The notes under the pieces are model-generated. The model saw only the letters and a list, made by a program, of their open reading frames with translations. It was not told the DNA's origin and did no database searches. From Candidatus Bathyarchaeum sp. (GTDB taxonomy: Archaea > Thermoproteota > Bathyarchaeia > Bathyarchaeales > Bathyarchaeaceae): a stretch of DNA of 59,250 nucleotides. Both the position numbers and the translations under genes were made by a program. Location of the stretch: positions 1-59,250 of the forward strand of contig JAOZIB010000010.1 of the NCBI GenBank assembly GCA_026014565.1. The letters are read 5' to 3'. This document shows positions 40,713-49,382 of this stretch, piece after piece (within the stretch, counting starts at the first letter, position 1; the number at the start of each line of letters is the position of its first letter).

Positions 40713-41315
40713 TTGGAGAAAAGCTGTTTGCTTGAAGCGTGGTTGCAACAATTTACCCAGTTCGGGTACTTGGGCATTTTCATCATCAGTTTTATTGGTT
40801 CAGTTTCAGTTATCTTCCCAGTACCGTACACTCTGGTAATCTTTGGCCTAGGAAGCGTTCTGGACCCCGCACTAGTTGCAATTAGCGGAGGATTAGGCGC
40901 AGCCCTTGGAGAATTTTCCGGATACGCCATAGGCTACTACGGAACATCGAAAATAAACGAAAAAAGACGAAAAAAAATGAACTTCATGGTGAAAGTCTTT
41001 GACAAATATGGACCAGTTGCAATATTTCTGTTTGCCTTAACTCCGTTGCCGGATGATCTGCTGTTTATTCCCTTGGGCGTGATGCATTACTCTTTTGTGA
41101 AATCCTTCATCCCCGCCATCATCGGAAAAATTTTAATGACATTTATTGTAGCCTACAGTGGACAGCAGTCCATCGAATTTATTGCGGTAGTTTTTGGAGA
41201 ATCAGGATTGTTGGGAACCATAATTACGACGGTGCTTCTTGCCCTTGTACTCTTTGCCCTGATAAAAATTGACTGGGAAAAGGTGTTCGAAAAACATGTT
41301 GCCCACAAAACATGA
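40713..41315 (+). CDS. DedA / VTT (SNARE-associated) membrane protein
   Basis: 200 residues. The family core is FIISFIGSVSVIFPVPYTLV, then SVLDPALVAISGGLGAALGE and FSGYAIGYYG, followed by a Lys/Arg patch and ALTPLPDDLLFIPLGVMHYS with the Pro pair of the re-entrant loop. Such proteins are linked to lipid-carrier (undecaprenyl or dolichyl phosphate) flipping and membrane homeostasis. TTG at 40713 has GGAG-like bases only weakly. It follows the antiporter by 68 bases on the same strand. Confidence 0.85.
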   Translation: MEKSCLLEAWLQQFTQFGYLGIFIISFIGSVSVIFPVPYTLVIFGLGSVLDPALVAISGGLGAALGEFSGYAIGYYGTSKINEKRRKKMNFMVKVFDKYGPVAIFLFALTPLPDDLLFIPLGVMHYSFVKSFIPAIIGKILMTFIVAYSGQQSIEFIAVVFGESGLLGTIITTVLLALVLFALIKIDWEKVFEKHVAHKT

Positions 41316-41511
41316 AACAACAAAAATTCACTATTTAATCCATAAGAAGAAAACCAACGAACAAGAAACGGATAAAGCATACAAAATTCACACTAGTATT
41401 TGAACCAAAAACGCATTTTAAGGTTGAAATAGCGTCTATTTGACCCATTATTGACCTAAAAAACTTAAATAAGTCAATGGCCTTTCGCATTCTTCTCGGC
41501 CGGTACCCAAC

Positions 41512-41700
41512 ATGGTAAACAAAGCAAAAGGACGACTCTTCAAAAGAAAAGACGGAAAATATCTAATCTACGTGCCCGTGGACTTAGCTGAAGACAGCAT
41601 GTTCCCATTTCAAACACACTCTGCTGTTTCAGTTAAAATTAGCTTCTCGATAGGCGATAACAAACTCGTCGTAGAAGAATGGACCGAGGAAACAGAATAA
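41512..41700 (+). CDS. Small conserved-looking archaeal beta-strand protein
   Basis: 62 residues: KAKGRLFKRKDGKYLIYVPV, then DLAEDSMFPFQTHSAVSVKI and GDNKLVVEEW. The strand-rich, amphipathic sequence recalls AbrB/MazE-like or small RNA-associated archaeal proteins, but no motif settles it. A clear TATA-like AACTTAAATAA lies 40 bases upstream of the ATG, and there is no ribosome site, so it may be translated from a short leader. Confidence 0.6.
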   Translation: MVNKAKGRLFKRKDGKYLIYVPVDLAEDSMFPFQTHSAVSVKISFSIGDNKLVVEEWTEETE

Positions 41701-41881
41701 ACCAATCTTTTCCAAAAAAATAAAACAATGGAACTCAAAAGTCAGCCTGCTAGACGCAAGTAAAAAAATTATGCATGCCATCCAAAAATAGCAAGCCCAA
41801 CATAAAAACTACAGAATAAAAATGGTGCTTAAGTCCGTCAATAAATAAAAGCTAAAGACTCGAAAAGAATTACTAAAAAAT

Positions 41882-42196
41882 TCAGCCCAGTCGGGCAGGC
41901 AATTCAATTGAAGACACCTTAAGGTCGTCGAACACGTGCAAAGCATTGTTTATCTCTTTGACGTTTCGAAGGGCATTCAAACCTAACTCCGTAATTGCAT
42001 AAACTTTTCTTGATTTACTTTTTTTGCTTATTGATTGTTCTGTGATCAACTTGCGTTCCATAAGAAAATCTAAGTACTCTTTTAAAGCACTACAGTTTAC
42101 ATTTGCTTTATAGGTTATATGAGTAGGCTTTAATCGACCATGGTATGCCAAAGCCCGAAGAATCGCTATGTGAATTTCCAATTTTGACCTTCTCAT
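41882..42196 (-). CDS. Archaeal one-domain winged-helix regulator
   Basis: 104 residues: MRRSKLEIHIAILRALAYHG, then KPTHITYKANVNCSALKEYL, DFLMERKLITEQ and KVYAITELGLNALRNVKE. This is the same family as the broken gene at 10131. The helix IT-YKANV-CSALKEYL is the recognition region, and Y-x-IT-x-x-G the wing. ATG at 42196 fits the family start; the frame extends to 42280 with Phe/Tyr-rich residues that do not. It is not next to an obvious target. Confidence 0.8.
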   Translation of the reverse strand: MRRSKLEIHIAILRALAYHGRLKPTHITYKANVNCSALKEYLDFLMERKLITEQSISKKSKSRKVYAITELGLNALRNVKEINNALHVFDDLKVSSIELPARLG

Positions 42197-42609
42197 CTGT
42201 GTTAACCATGGCCAACTATAGCAAAAATTGTATATATTCTTTGAGAAGACAAAATAATAATCGAAATAATTCTTTATCAATTAGCATTAATGCACAATAC
42301 AAGTCCTACTGAGTGAGGATAAGTATCATTCATATTAGTTTTTTAGTTGGCTATATGATTACGTGTTCTAACAGATTATTGAAAAAAACATTCTAAATTG
42401 AGTTAAAATGTGAGACTAAAATGCGACAAAAAAGTGTATTGCACCAATGCATATTAAAGTAACTTCAAAGTAAACCAAAAAAATTCAAGGGCAATCTCAA
42501 TTGAAAACACAAAAAACTGCGCCAGCTAGATGCGTTCTTAACCTCATTGAAATGATAATGTTTAGTTTTGGGTCATCTTTAACGAAGAACCAAAACACCA
42601 AAAACTAAC

Positions 42610-43134
42610 TGAAAATAAAAAAGGAGCAGCGTCGGTGTAAATTCTGGAACTACGCTAAACAAAGAATCAATTTTCGTTAGCAGAAAACTATTTTCTTCCC
42701 AGTTAGAAGCAGATGTGGTGCATGCTACTTTGGTTCTTTGGTTGAGTCGGAATTGTACTCTGCCAAATTCCTGTTATCGAGTTTTCTGTGATTCGAAGAT
42801 TATTATCCCATTTTGTTGATTACTTCAAAGGCGCGCATCCAATTCACTCAAAGAATCCGGGGAACTTCTACAGAAATTGTAACCCTTTGGTTTTCTTGAA
42901 TGTTAGTTTCGGGGGTTTGTGTTGTTGCCCCAAAAATAGGGTTAATTTTGTCCAAAACCATATTTCTGAAAAACCATTAACCTCTTCAATATTGCCAGCA
43001 TTGTCTTCACTCGAAAATTTTAGTTTATTATCTGTTCCTTCTTCGTCTATGATGGGATGACCGTTAGCATTTACTGTTTTGAGCTGTCTATAATTTAATT
43101 TGATAATAGGTTTCTGCGACAACAATCTCATCAT
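42610..43134 (-). pseudogene. Decayed PEF-anchored surface protein
   Basis: Three disconnected pieces on the reverse strand follow the order of a NosD/Ig-type surface protein. Near 43020 is KLKFSSEDNAGNIEEVNGFS, an Ig-like extracellular strand pair. Near 42780 is NLRITENSITGIWQST, a beta-helix turn. Near 42640 is SVVPEFTPTLLLFYF, the PEF motif plus start of the membrane helix. The pieces are in different frames and contain stops. An 88-codon frame (42868-43134) covers only the first piece. Intact relatives are at 6670 and 43464. Confidence 0.55.
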
Positions 43135-43269
43135 TAACGGTTGTTAATGTCTTGTAAAATTGGATTTTTACCATTCTCCGTCATAATCAGCTCTCTTAGC
43201 AAGCAATAAACTAGCCAAAATCTAGAAACGCTTAATTTAGTGTTAGACATCACATAGAAAAGAAACACC

Positions 43270-43373
43270 GCCGGGGTAGCCTAGCCTGGCTATGGCGCCA
43301 GACTCATGATCTGGAGAGCAATCTCCTAGAAATAGGTGCCCAGAAGTCGTGGGCTCGAATCCCACCCCCGGCA
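43270..43373 (+). tRNA. tRNA-Met (CAT anticodon) with a non-canonical intron
   Basis: Acceptor GCCGGGG pairs with CCCCGGC and is followed by discriminator A and an encoded CCA (43374-43376). The D arm starts GCCTAGCCTGG, the anticodon arm is CCAGA-CTCATGA-TCTGG with anticodon CAT, and the T arm is GTGGG-CTCGAAT-CCCAC. Between the anticodon stem and the T arm there are 34 bases instead of about 5, so about 29 extra bases sit in the variable region. They contain a hairpin GGAGA-GCAA-TCTCC with a GNRA-type loop. Because the anticodon stem closes without them, the intron is not at the canonical 37/38 position. Elongator versus initiator or tRNA-Ile2 identity cannot be fixed by eye. Confidence 0.88.
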
Positions 43374-43463
43374 CCAATGCACTCTACTATTGTTGAAACA
43401 ACAAAAAGCTTGTCAAATTTTTTTGAGAAAAAAACTTATTTTGTATCCAATTATAATACATTA

Positions 43464-45341
43464 ATGAAAATAATGAAAATTTCTAAAAGATTGTTTCTTT
43501 CAAGCATATTTTTAGTTTTTTTGACTATCGTCAATTTTGTCCCCCTGATAGCATTAGCAACAGCTTGGAGCCAAAATTACGGCGGTCCAGAGACTGACGA
43601 AGCTACATCCTTAGTTGTGGCGGCTGATGGAGGTTACGCTATAGCAGGTTACACAAAATCGTTTGGAGCGGGAGATGATGATTTTTGGCTTATAAAAACA
43701 GATGCAACAGGAAATTTGCAATGGAACAAGACCTACGGCGGTGAGCATTCAGATCGGGCTCACTCGTTGGTTCAAACTTCTGATGGCGGATACGCAATAG
43801 GAGGAACTCTTGGATCCGATTTTGGGTTGATTAAAACTGATTCAGGTGGAAATGTAGAATGGAACCAATCTTATGGAGAAATTTTTGAATATGCTTATTG
43901 TTTAATTCAAACTTCTGACGATGGATATGCACTAGTTGGATTCAAAGGTAATTACGCTAGTTTTGAAAATACTGACTGTTGGCTGGTGAAGACTGACAAA
44001 TTTGGAAATATGGATTGGAATCAAACATTTGGATCAACAAGGGTCGATATCGGGCATACTCTGATTCAGACAAGCGACGGAGGTTACGTTATAGCGGGTG
44101 AATCAGCGCATGGTTGTTGGTTGATTAAAACTGACACTAATGGAAATTTGGAGTGGAACCAAACATACTATGAACTGGGAAATGGTGCATTTAATTCAGT
44201 GCTTGAACATTCTGATGGAGGCTATGTTTTGTCTGGAACCACGGATAAGGCATTTTTGATTAGGATGGACAAAAAAGGGAATATTGTGTGGAACCAAACA
44301 TATGGAGGGCAAGGAGGTTGGCCTGAATCGAACTCGTTGATTGAAACTCTTGATGGTGGATACGCACTAGCTGGCCGAGTGGGACTCAATTTTTGGTTGA
44401 TTAAAACTGATTCGAAAGGAAACATGGAATGGGAACAGACGATTGGCGGCAGAGTTGTGGATACCGCAACAGCTTTGGTACAAGCTTCCGATGGAGGATT
44501 CGTATTAGCTGGAGTTACAAAGTCTTATGGTTTGTCTACAGATTTTTGGTTGGTTAAAACATATGACCAAGATCATGTTCCGCAGCATCATGTATACATC
44601 AGGCCTGACGGAACCGTAGAAGGAACGGACAAAATCCAGCGTAACGGTAACGCATACATTTTTACTGAAGATATTGTTGTCAATTACATTTTTGTAGAAA
44701 AAGACAACATAATCGTGAATGGAAATGGTTATACTGTTAGTGGTTCAGGTATTGATGGCGGTGGAATTGGATTCGTTTTAATAAATAGGGAAAACGTTTC
44801 AATCCGAAATACAAAAATCCAAAACTTTACAACGGGCATCTCACTCGAAGGGTCATTATGGAACACCATAATTGGAAACAACATAAGCGATAACAAAATT
44901 GGCATTTTCAGTGGTTTTGACCATAACTTCATCTTTGAAAACAACATAACAGACAATAGAGTAGGAATTCATTTCATTACTCATTCTTACGACAACACAG
45001 TTTACTCTAACAACTTTGTTAACAACAGCCAACAAATCGAGATTACTCAACAAACAACAAGTGAAAACGGGATTCCAAACGCTTTCAACAAGGGAATGTT
45101 AGGCAACTACTGGAGTGACTACAACGGAACTGATGGTGATGGAGACGGCATAGGAGACACTCCATATGTAATAAACAAATACAACCAAGATAACTATCCA
45201 TTAGTCAAGAGTTATGTAATTCCAGAGTTTCCATCATTTTTTCCCTTGCTATTAGCAGTAATTTCACTCATGACAACCGCCATCATTTTCAGGTACAAAC
45301 TACATAACAAACAAAACAAAGCAAGAAACAAAAAGACGTAA
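43464..45341 (+). CDS. Secreted seven-repeat propeller fused to a NosD beta-helix, PEF-type anchor
   Basis: About 625 residues from ATG at 43464 (the frame opens at 43377 directly after the tRNA CCA). A signal peptide is followed by seven repeats of about 48 residues built on S-D-G-G-Y-A-[IL]-x-G ... D-x-W-L-[IV]-K-T-D-x-x-G-N-x-x-W-N-Q-[TS]-Y-G, which would close a seven-blade propeller. Then comes the entry segment RPDGTVEGTDKIQRNGNAY, a short NosD beta-helix (ISDNKIGIFSG, ITDNRVGIH), the GNYWSDYNGTDGDGDGIGDT tail and VIPEFPSFFPLLLAV with a basic end. The entry segment and C-terminus match the 6670 protein. It is probably a cell-surface adhesin or carbohydrate-binding protein. No ribosome site is clear. 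Confidence 0.85.
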   Translation: MKIMKISKRLFLSSIFLVFLTIVNFVPLIALATAWSQNYGGPETDEATSLVVAADGGYAIAGYTKSFGAGDDDFWLIKTDATGNLQWNKTYGGEHSDRAHSLVQTSDGGYAIGGTLGSDFGLIKTDSGGNVEWNQSYGEIFEYAYCLIQTSDDGYALVGFKGNYASFENTDCWLVKTDKFGNMDWNQTFGSTRVDIGHTLIQTSDGGYVIAGESAHGCWLIKTDTNGNLEWNQTYYELGNGAFNSVLEHSDGGYVLSGTTDKAFLIRMDKKGNIVWNQTYGGQGGWPESNSLIETLDGGYALAGRVGLNFWLIKTDSKGNMEWEQTIGGRVVDTATALVQASDGGFVLAGVTKSYGLSTDFWLVKTYDQDHVPQHHVYIRPDGTVEGTDKIQRNGNAYIFTEDIVVNYIFVEKDNIIVNGNGYTVSGSGIDGGGIGFVLINRENVSIRNTKIQNFTTGISLEGSLWNTIIGNNISDNKIGIFSGFDHNFIFENNITDNRVGIHFITHSYDNTVYSNNFVNNSQQIEITQQTTSENGIPNAFNKGMLGNYWSDYNGTDGDGDGIGDTPYVINKYNQDNYPLVKSYVIPEFPSFFPLLLAVISLMTTAIIFRYKLHNKQNKARNKKT

Positions 45342-45366
45342 TAATTTAGACTCAGAACTGACAAAA

Positions 45367-45927
45367 CTAAACTTTTTGTGCAACGTCTCTTGCCCAGTTG
45401 CGTATGTTGCTTATTTCCCGGGTATCGTAAAGTCCGGGTTGCGTTTCAGGAACTCCCGCTGCTTCTAGTTGGGGTTTAACTGCAGACAAGGTTTTTTTGA
45501 AAAACCATCCCATCTTGTTAAAGTTGTAAACTCCTCCAAACAATCCAAAAGCTATTGGTTGTATATTGTATTTTGCTGCTTTTTCTTCTAGATGATGTTT
45601 TCTGGCGTATTGAAGTTCTGTTTCCGTGTCTGCTTTTTCATCTAATGGGTACTTGGCTCCACAACAGATGAACAGGGCAGTCTTTTTGTTTGCTAGCTCG
45701 TTTTTGAATTTGCCCAGAAACTTTTCAGGTTCTTTGGTCCATTTTTTTATTTTAATTCCGCTGCCCACTACAACTAGGTCGTAGTCGCTGATGTCTTTGA
45801 CTTTGTCTTTTTTCAGATTAACCACGTTAGTGTCTAATCCTTCTTGACGAAACACATCAGCAATTTCGTTAGCAGTCATTTCAGTTGCTCCATAGCGTGT
45901 GCCATAAGCAATCAAGGTTTTAGTCAA
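45367..45927 (-). CDS. Flavodoxin-domain protein, HemG-like
   Basis: 186 residues. TLIAYGTRYGATEMTANEIA is the FMN phosphate loop (T-x-T/Y-G-x-T), VVVGSGIKIKKW and ALFICCGAKYP the isoalloxazine loops, as in the flavodoxin_5 family to which protoporphyrinogen oxidase HemG belongs. It is the last gene of the feo operon, 43 bases after the DtxR-type regulator. A flavodoxin under iron control could replace ferredoxin or reduce ferric iron. TTG at 45927, with GGGGTTTAA upstream. Confidence 0.82.
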   Translation of the reverse strand: MTKTLIAYGTRYGATEMTANEIADVFRQEGLDTNVVNLKKDKVKDISDYDLVVVGSGIKIKKWTKEPEKFLGKFKNELANKKTALFICCGAKYPLDEKADTETELQYARKHHLEEKAAKYNIQPIAFGLFGGVYNFNKMGWFFKKTLSAVKPQLEAAGVPETQPGLYDTREISNIRNWARDVAQKV

Positions 45928-45970
45928 TAATTAAACCCCCACTTTTTATATATGATAGGTTATTGATGTG

Positions 45971-46339
45971 TCATTTAATTTTTTCTTCAATTTTTTTGAT
46001 TACATTTTCGGGAAAATAACCTGCAATATTAAAGGCAACCTCGTAAGCGAGCTTTTGTTCAATTTCTAAAAAGTTAGTAAACAGCTTCGTTAATAGTTCA
46101 TGTTTCTTGAGGGAAATTAATGCGATATGTTTTCCCTCTTCAGTAAGAGTGACACCAACATATGGTTGATGATGAACTAGTCCTTCATTTTTCAGTTTAG
46201 TTACTGTGTTGGTTATTGTACCTGAAACAACACCAAAAAATTTAGCAAGGTCACCCGTTCTAGTAACACCATTTCTCTGTTGAAGAAGGTATATGCCCTC
46301 AAGGTAACGTTCAAAACACGGAGTGACTTGTTTGGTCAT
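45971..46339 (-). CDS. DtxR/MntR-type metal-dependent regulator (short form)
   Basis: 122 residues. YLEGIYLLQQRNGVTRTGDL, then AKFFGVVSGTITNTVTKLKN, EGLVHHQPYVGVTLTEEGKH and IALISLKKHELLTKLFTNFL follow DtxR/MntR domain 1 and the start of domain 2, including the H-E-L metal ligand helix. The SH3-like third domain is absent. It sits inside the feo operon, between the FeoC-like gene and the flavodoxin. It is the obvious candidate to bind the TTAGGT-GA-ACCTAA dyads of the feo promoter, repressing when iron is plentiful. Confidence 0.85.
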   Translation of the reverse strand: MTKQVTPCFERYLEGIYLLQQRNGVTRTGDLAKFFGVVSGTITNTVTKLKNEGLVHHQPYVGVTLTEEGKHIALISLKKHELLTKLFTNFLEIEQKLAYEVAFNIAGYFPENVIKKIEEKIK

Positions 46340-46376
46340 TAAAATTCACAAAAAAATAAAAAATAAAAAGGGAAGG

Positions 46377-46649
46377 CTACTTAGCCTGCAAGTAAGTTTT
46401 TCCTTTTTCGGTAATCACGTATACTGCAGGAGTGTTTGCATTCATTGTGCACCCCTTGCAACTTGAACAGCACATACAGGTTTTGGTTGTTTTTGTGGTG
46501 GTGCTGTCGATTTTTTGCAGGTAGCCCTTAGACGAAAGAAGAGAAAAAACGCTCTCCAGAGTTGCGTGTTGGATTCCTACCCTTTCCGCAATGGCGGTCT
46601 TGCTTAGTAGACCACCATCACGAACTAGGGTTAGAATTTCTTTTATCAC
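46377..46649 (-). CDS. FeoC-like winged-helix protein with a Cys cluster
   Basis: 90 residues. VRDGGLLSKTAIAERVGIQH, then ATLESVFSLLSSKGYLQKID is a winged helix like FeoC. The wing loop contains TCMCCSSCKGCTMN, five Cys within eight residues, followed by VYVITEKGKTYL. FeoC proteins carry a Cys loop that can hold an iron-sulfur cluster and regulate FeoB or its transcription. GTG at 46649 has GGAGAG upstream, and its T-G overlaps the end of the preceding gene region, so it is in the same transcript. Confidence 0.8.
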   Translation of the reverse strand: MIKEILTLVRDGGLLSKTAIAERVGIQHATLESVFSLLSSKGYLQKIDSTTTKTTKTCMCCSSCKGCTMNANTPAVYVITEKGKTYLQAK

Positions 46650-46650
46650 G

Positions 46651-47124
46651 TTATTCTCTCCATTTCTTTTTGGTGAAGGACAGATACGTTCCAGGCAATG
46701 CTGCGAGGAACAACCATATTCCGGGTCTTAGGTCATCTAACCATATCCATTCTAGCCAATCTTCGAACTGAAACAGATATCCCACGCCGTTAGCCAGCAT
46801 TATCGCCATGTATACCGCAAAGAAAACTGCTGCCAGAAGGCTGCCCACGAGAAGGAAGGAGATTCCTTCGCGGTTGCCTTGGGCTTGCTGTTTTACTCCA
46901 GTGAGGTATACTGTGCCGATGATTATCAGCATGACTCCGCCGAATACGTCGGGGGGAACAACTGTTACTCCAGCTATTTCCAGTGCCGGAATAACAGAGA
47001 CCCCGGTTCCGACGAGGTCTCCCCAGCCGACTAATATTTCTAGGAGTCCGAAGACTGCGTAGAGTATTCCAATTACTACCGAGTATACTGCTAGTTTTGT
47101 TCCAATGTTTTTGTTGAATCCCAT
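46651..47124 (-). CDS. Four-helix membrane protein of the feo operon
   Basis: 157 residues. Helices near 12-32 (VVIGILYAVFGLLEILVGWG), 58-75 (DVFGGVMLIIIGTVYLTG), 88-110 (ISFLLVGSLLAAVFFAVYMA) and 128-146. No metal motif is visible. AGAGGTGA precedes the ATG, and it begins 15 bases after feoB. Its place between feoB and the FeoC-like gene suggests a role in ferrous iron uptake, perhaps as an accessory subunit, but no family with known function is recognised. Confidence 0.7.
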   Translation of the reverse strand: MGFNKNIGTKLAVYSVVIGILYAVFGLLEILVGWGDLVGTGVSVIPALEIAGVTVVPPDVFGGVMLIIIGTVYLTGVKQQAQGNREGISFLLVGSLLAAVFFAVYMAIMLANGVGYLFQFEDWLEWIWLDDLRPGIWLFLAALPGTYLSFTKKKWRE

Positions 47125-47139
47125 TTTGTTTTCACCTCT

Positions 47140-49128
47140 TTATGCAAATCCTAATAGTGCTCCTATTCCAGTGATGACCAAGCCAACAACGTATGCCACC
47201 ACCAGAGTTAACAGCACTTGGAAGATTGTCCACTTCCATGAGCCGGACTCTTTTTTCATGGTGCCGATTGTTGCGACACATGGAATATACAGCAGTGTGA
47301 AAGCCATCAAAGTGAAACCGATGACCGGATTGTAGTTTGCCACTAGGGCGCCTGCAATCGCTGTTTCGCCTTCAACTGCGTATATTATTCCAAGCGCTTC
47401 TACTGCGATTTCTTTCGCCAACAAGCCAAAGACCAGTGAAGATACGATTCTCCAGTCAAAGCCTAACGGCGCAAACAGTGGAACAAGGGCTTGACCTATC
47501 ATTCCTGTATATGACATTTCCACTTCAGCGCCCCACGGGAAGGTTGACAAGAACCACAACATTATGGCACCTGCCAATAGGTATGTTCCCGCCTTCTTGA
47601 TGAATTGAAGACCTCGTTCCCACATGTGGGTTCCAATGGCGCGAATGGTAGGTGCTTTGTATAAAGGCAATTCCATGATGAATGGTGCGGGTTCGCCTTT
47701 GAGAACTGTTTTTCGTAACAGAAGGGCTAATCCGATTGCTACTGCGATGCCAATGAAATACATTGACCAAACTGCTGCTGTTGCCATTGAACCAAAGAAT
47801 GCTCCTGCAATCAGGATGTATACGGGTAGTCGTGCACCGCATGAAATGAATGGATTGACTAGTAGCGTAATCAGTCGATCTTTTTTACCTTCAATGCTTC
47901 GTGTAGCCATCATAGCGGGGACGTTGCAACCAAAGCCTAACAACATAGGAATGAATGAGCGCCCATGCAATCCAAGTTTGAACATTATGCGGTCCATTAT
48001 GAAAGCAGCTCGGGCGAGGTATCCACTGTCTTCCAGTATGGCGATTCCAAGGAACAGGAAGAATATCGGCGGTATGAATGTCAGTATGAATCCTAGTCCA
48101 CTGAAGATTCCGTCACCCACAAAGGACGCGACAATTTCGTTTGGAATAACCGTTGATGCTTCGGCAAGGGATTCAAAAACTAAACCAATTATCTCCATAA
48201 ACGGAGCAGAAGCATCATAAGCAAATCTGAACATGGCCCAAAACAGGGTTAAGAAAACAGGGATGCCCAAATACTTGTGTATAAACACCTTGTCGAGCAT
48301 GTCAGTTATGGTCCACTTTTTTGTGCCTTTAACTAAACTCGATGACAGTACTTCGCTAACAAGGTCATATCGTTTGTCCGCAAGAACAATTTCAGGGTCG
48401 TCTCCAATGGTTTTTTGTACTTGATTGATAGCGTCTTGAATTTCTTTTTGGATTTTACTGCCTTCGATTTTTTCAAGGGCATCATCATCTTTTTCCAGCA
48501 GTTTAATAGCAAGCCATCGTGGGGGATACTTTTTTGTTAACGCTAAATCTTTTTCCACAACCCTTGCAACAGAATCTATCTTGGTTTCAAGGTCTTTTCC
48601 GTAGTCCATTTTAGGCTTAGTTATCAACACTTGTTTCTTCGTAGCATAAACAATCTCATCTTTGAGTTTGTCTAGACCCTCTTTAGCAGTTGCCACTGTG
48701 GGAACCACGGGCACACCGAGCTGTTTTGAAAGTTTTTTCACATCAATTGTGTAGCCTTTCTCCTTGGCAATGTCGAACATATTCAATGCGACAACTACGT
48801 TTGCTTCCAATTCCAGCAATAAGAATGTGAAATACAAATTTCGTTCAATGTTTGAAGCGTCGATAATGTGAACCACAACGTCAGGTTTTTCCTCCACGAT
48901 ATAATTACGTGAAACAAGCTCGTCCACGGCACGAGCAGTTAAGCTGTATGTTCCAGGCAAGTCAACAATTTTCAGTTCAGTTCCTTTGTGAACACATTTT
49001 CCTTCTTTTTTCTCAACAGTTTTTCCCGGCCAGTTTCCAACATGTTGCCTGGCACCAGGCACAAGGCTATTGAATATAACCGATTTTCCAACGTTAGGGT
49101 TTCCGATCAAAGCAACAGTTTTTGGCAT
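47140..49128 (-). CDS. feoB: Ferrous iron transporter FeoB
   Basis: 662 residues, full length. The G domain has G1 GNPNVGKS (residues 9-16), G3 DLPGTYSL and G4 NMFDIAKEK in place of the usual NKxD, followed by the helical GDI-like region. The membrane part shows the conserved gate blocks LGIAILEDSGYLARAAF, LGFGCNVPAMMATRSI and VNPFISCGARLPVYIL, then the second half with LAKEIAVEALGIIYAVEG. It imports Fe(II). GGAGG lies before the ATG, and the ATG overlaps the upstream feoA stop (TGATG). Confidence 0.96.
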   Translation of the reverse strand: MPKTVALIGNPNVGKSVIFNSLVPGARQHVGNWPGKTVEKKEGKCVHKGTELKIVDLPGTYSLTARAVDELVSRNYIVEEKPDVVVHIIDASNIERNLYFTFLLLELEANVVVALNMFDIAKEKGYTIDVKKLSKQLGVPVVPTVATAKEGLDKLKDEIVYATKKQVLITKPKMDYGKDLETKIDSVARVVEKDLALTKKYPPRWLAIKLLEKDDDALEKIEGSKIQKEIQDAINQVQKTIGDDPEIVLADKRYDLVSEVLSSSLVKGTKKWTITDMLDKVFIHKYLGIPVFLTLFWAMFRFAYDASAPFMEIIGLVFESLAEASTVIPNEIVASFVGDGIFSGLGFILTFIPPIFFLFLGIAILEDSGYLARAAFIMDRIMFKLGLHGRSFIPMLLGFGCNVPAMMATRSIEGKKDRLITLLVNPFISCGARLPVYILIAGAFFGSMATAAVWSMYFIGIAVAIGLALLLRKTVLKGEPAPFIMELPLYKAPTIRAIGTHMWERGLQFIKKAGTYLLAGAIMLWFLSTFPWGAEVEMSYTGMIGQALVPLFAPLGFDWRIVSSLVFGLLAKEIAVEALGIIYAVEGETAIAGALVANYNPVIGFTLMAFTLLYIPCVATIGTMKKESGSWKWTIFQVLLTLVVAYVVGLVITGIGALLGFA

Positions 49129-49382
49129 CAGTTTTCAACCTCCTCAACCATTATTTTTGTGGCAACACCCCTGCCAAAAGCAACGCGGGAGTCTTTGACT
49201 TCAACAACTAAAGGTCCTCCGTGACCTGAGTTAGAGCAACAATGTGAACAAATCACAGTTACTTCAGAATCGCGGGTGAGCCCCATATCATTTAGTCGTC
49301 GGATTAGACTTTTTCCGCCATGGATGTTGGTGATTTTTCCTTTAGCGCCTACAGAAAGAAACGCAAGAGGAACCTCCATCAT
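49128..49382 (-). CDS. feoA: FeoA-domain protein (second feoA)
   Basis: 84 residues with the SH3-like FeoA plan: VPLAFLSVGAKGKITNIHGG, then SLIRRLNDMGLTRDSEVTVI, a Cys/His insert (CSHCCSNSGHGG) and VEVKDSRVAFGRGVATKIMV. The insert with three Cys and a His is unusual for FeoA and could bind metal. ATG at 49382 overlaps the stop of the first feoA by four bases, with GGAGG 8 bases upstream. Confidence 0.92.
   Translation of the reverse strand: MMEVPLAFLSVGAKGKITNIHGGKSLIRRLNDMGLTRDSEVTVICSHCCSNSGHGGPLVVEVKDSRVAFGRGVATKIMVEEVEN

Noticed and set aside
42868-43134. 88-codon reverse frame as a complete gene
   Set aside because: It covers only one Ig-like piece of a decayed surface protein whose other pieces lie in different frames downstream.
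43270-43373. Class II tRNA with a long variable arm
   Set aside because: The anticodon is CAT, and class II tRNAs read Ser or Leu codons; the 34-base insert is too long, so an intron fits better.
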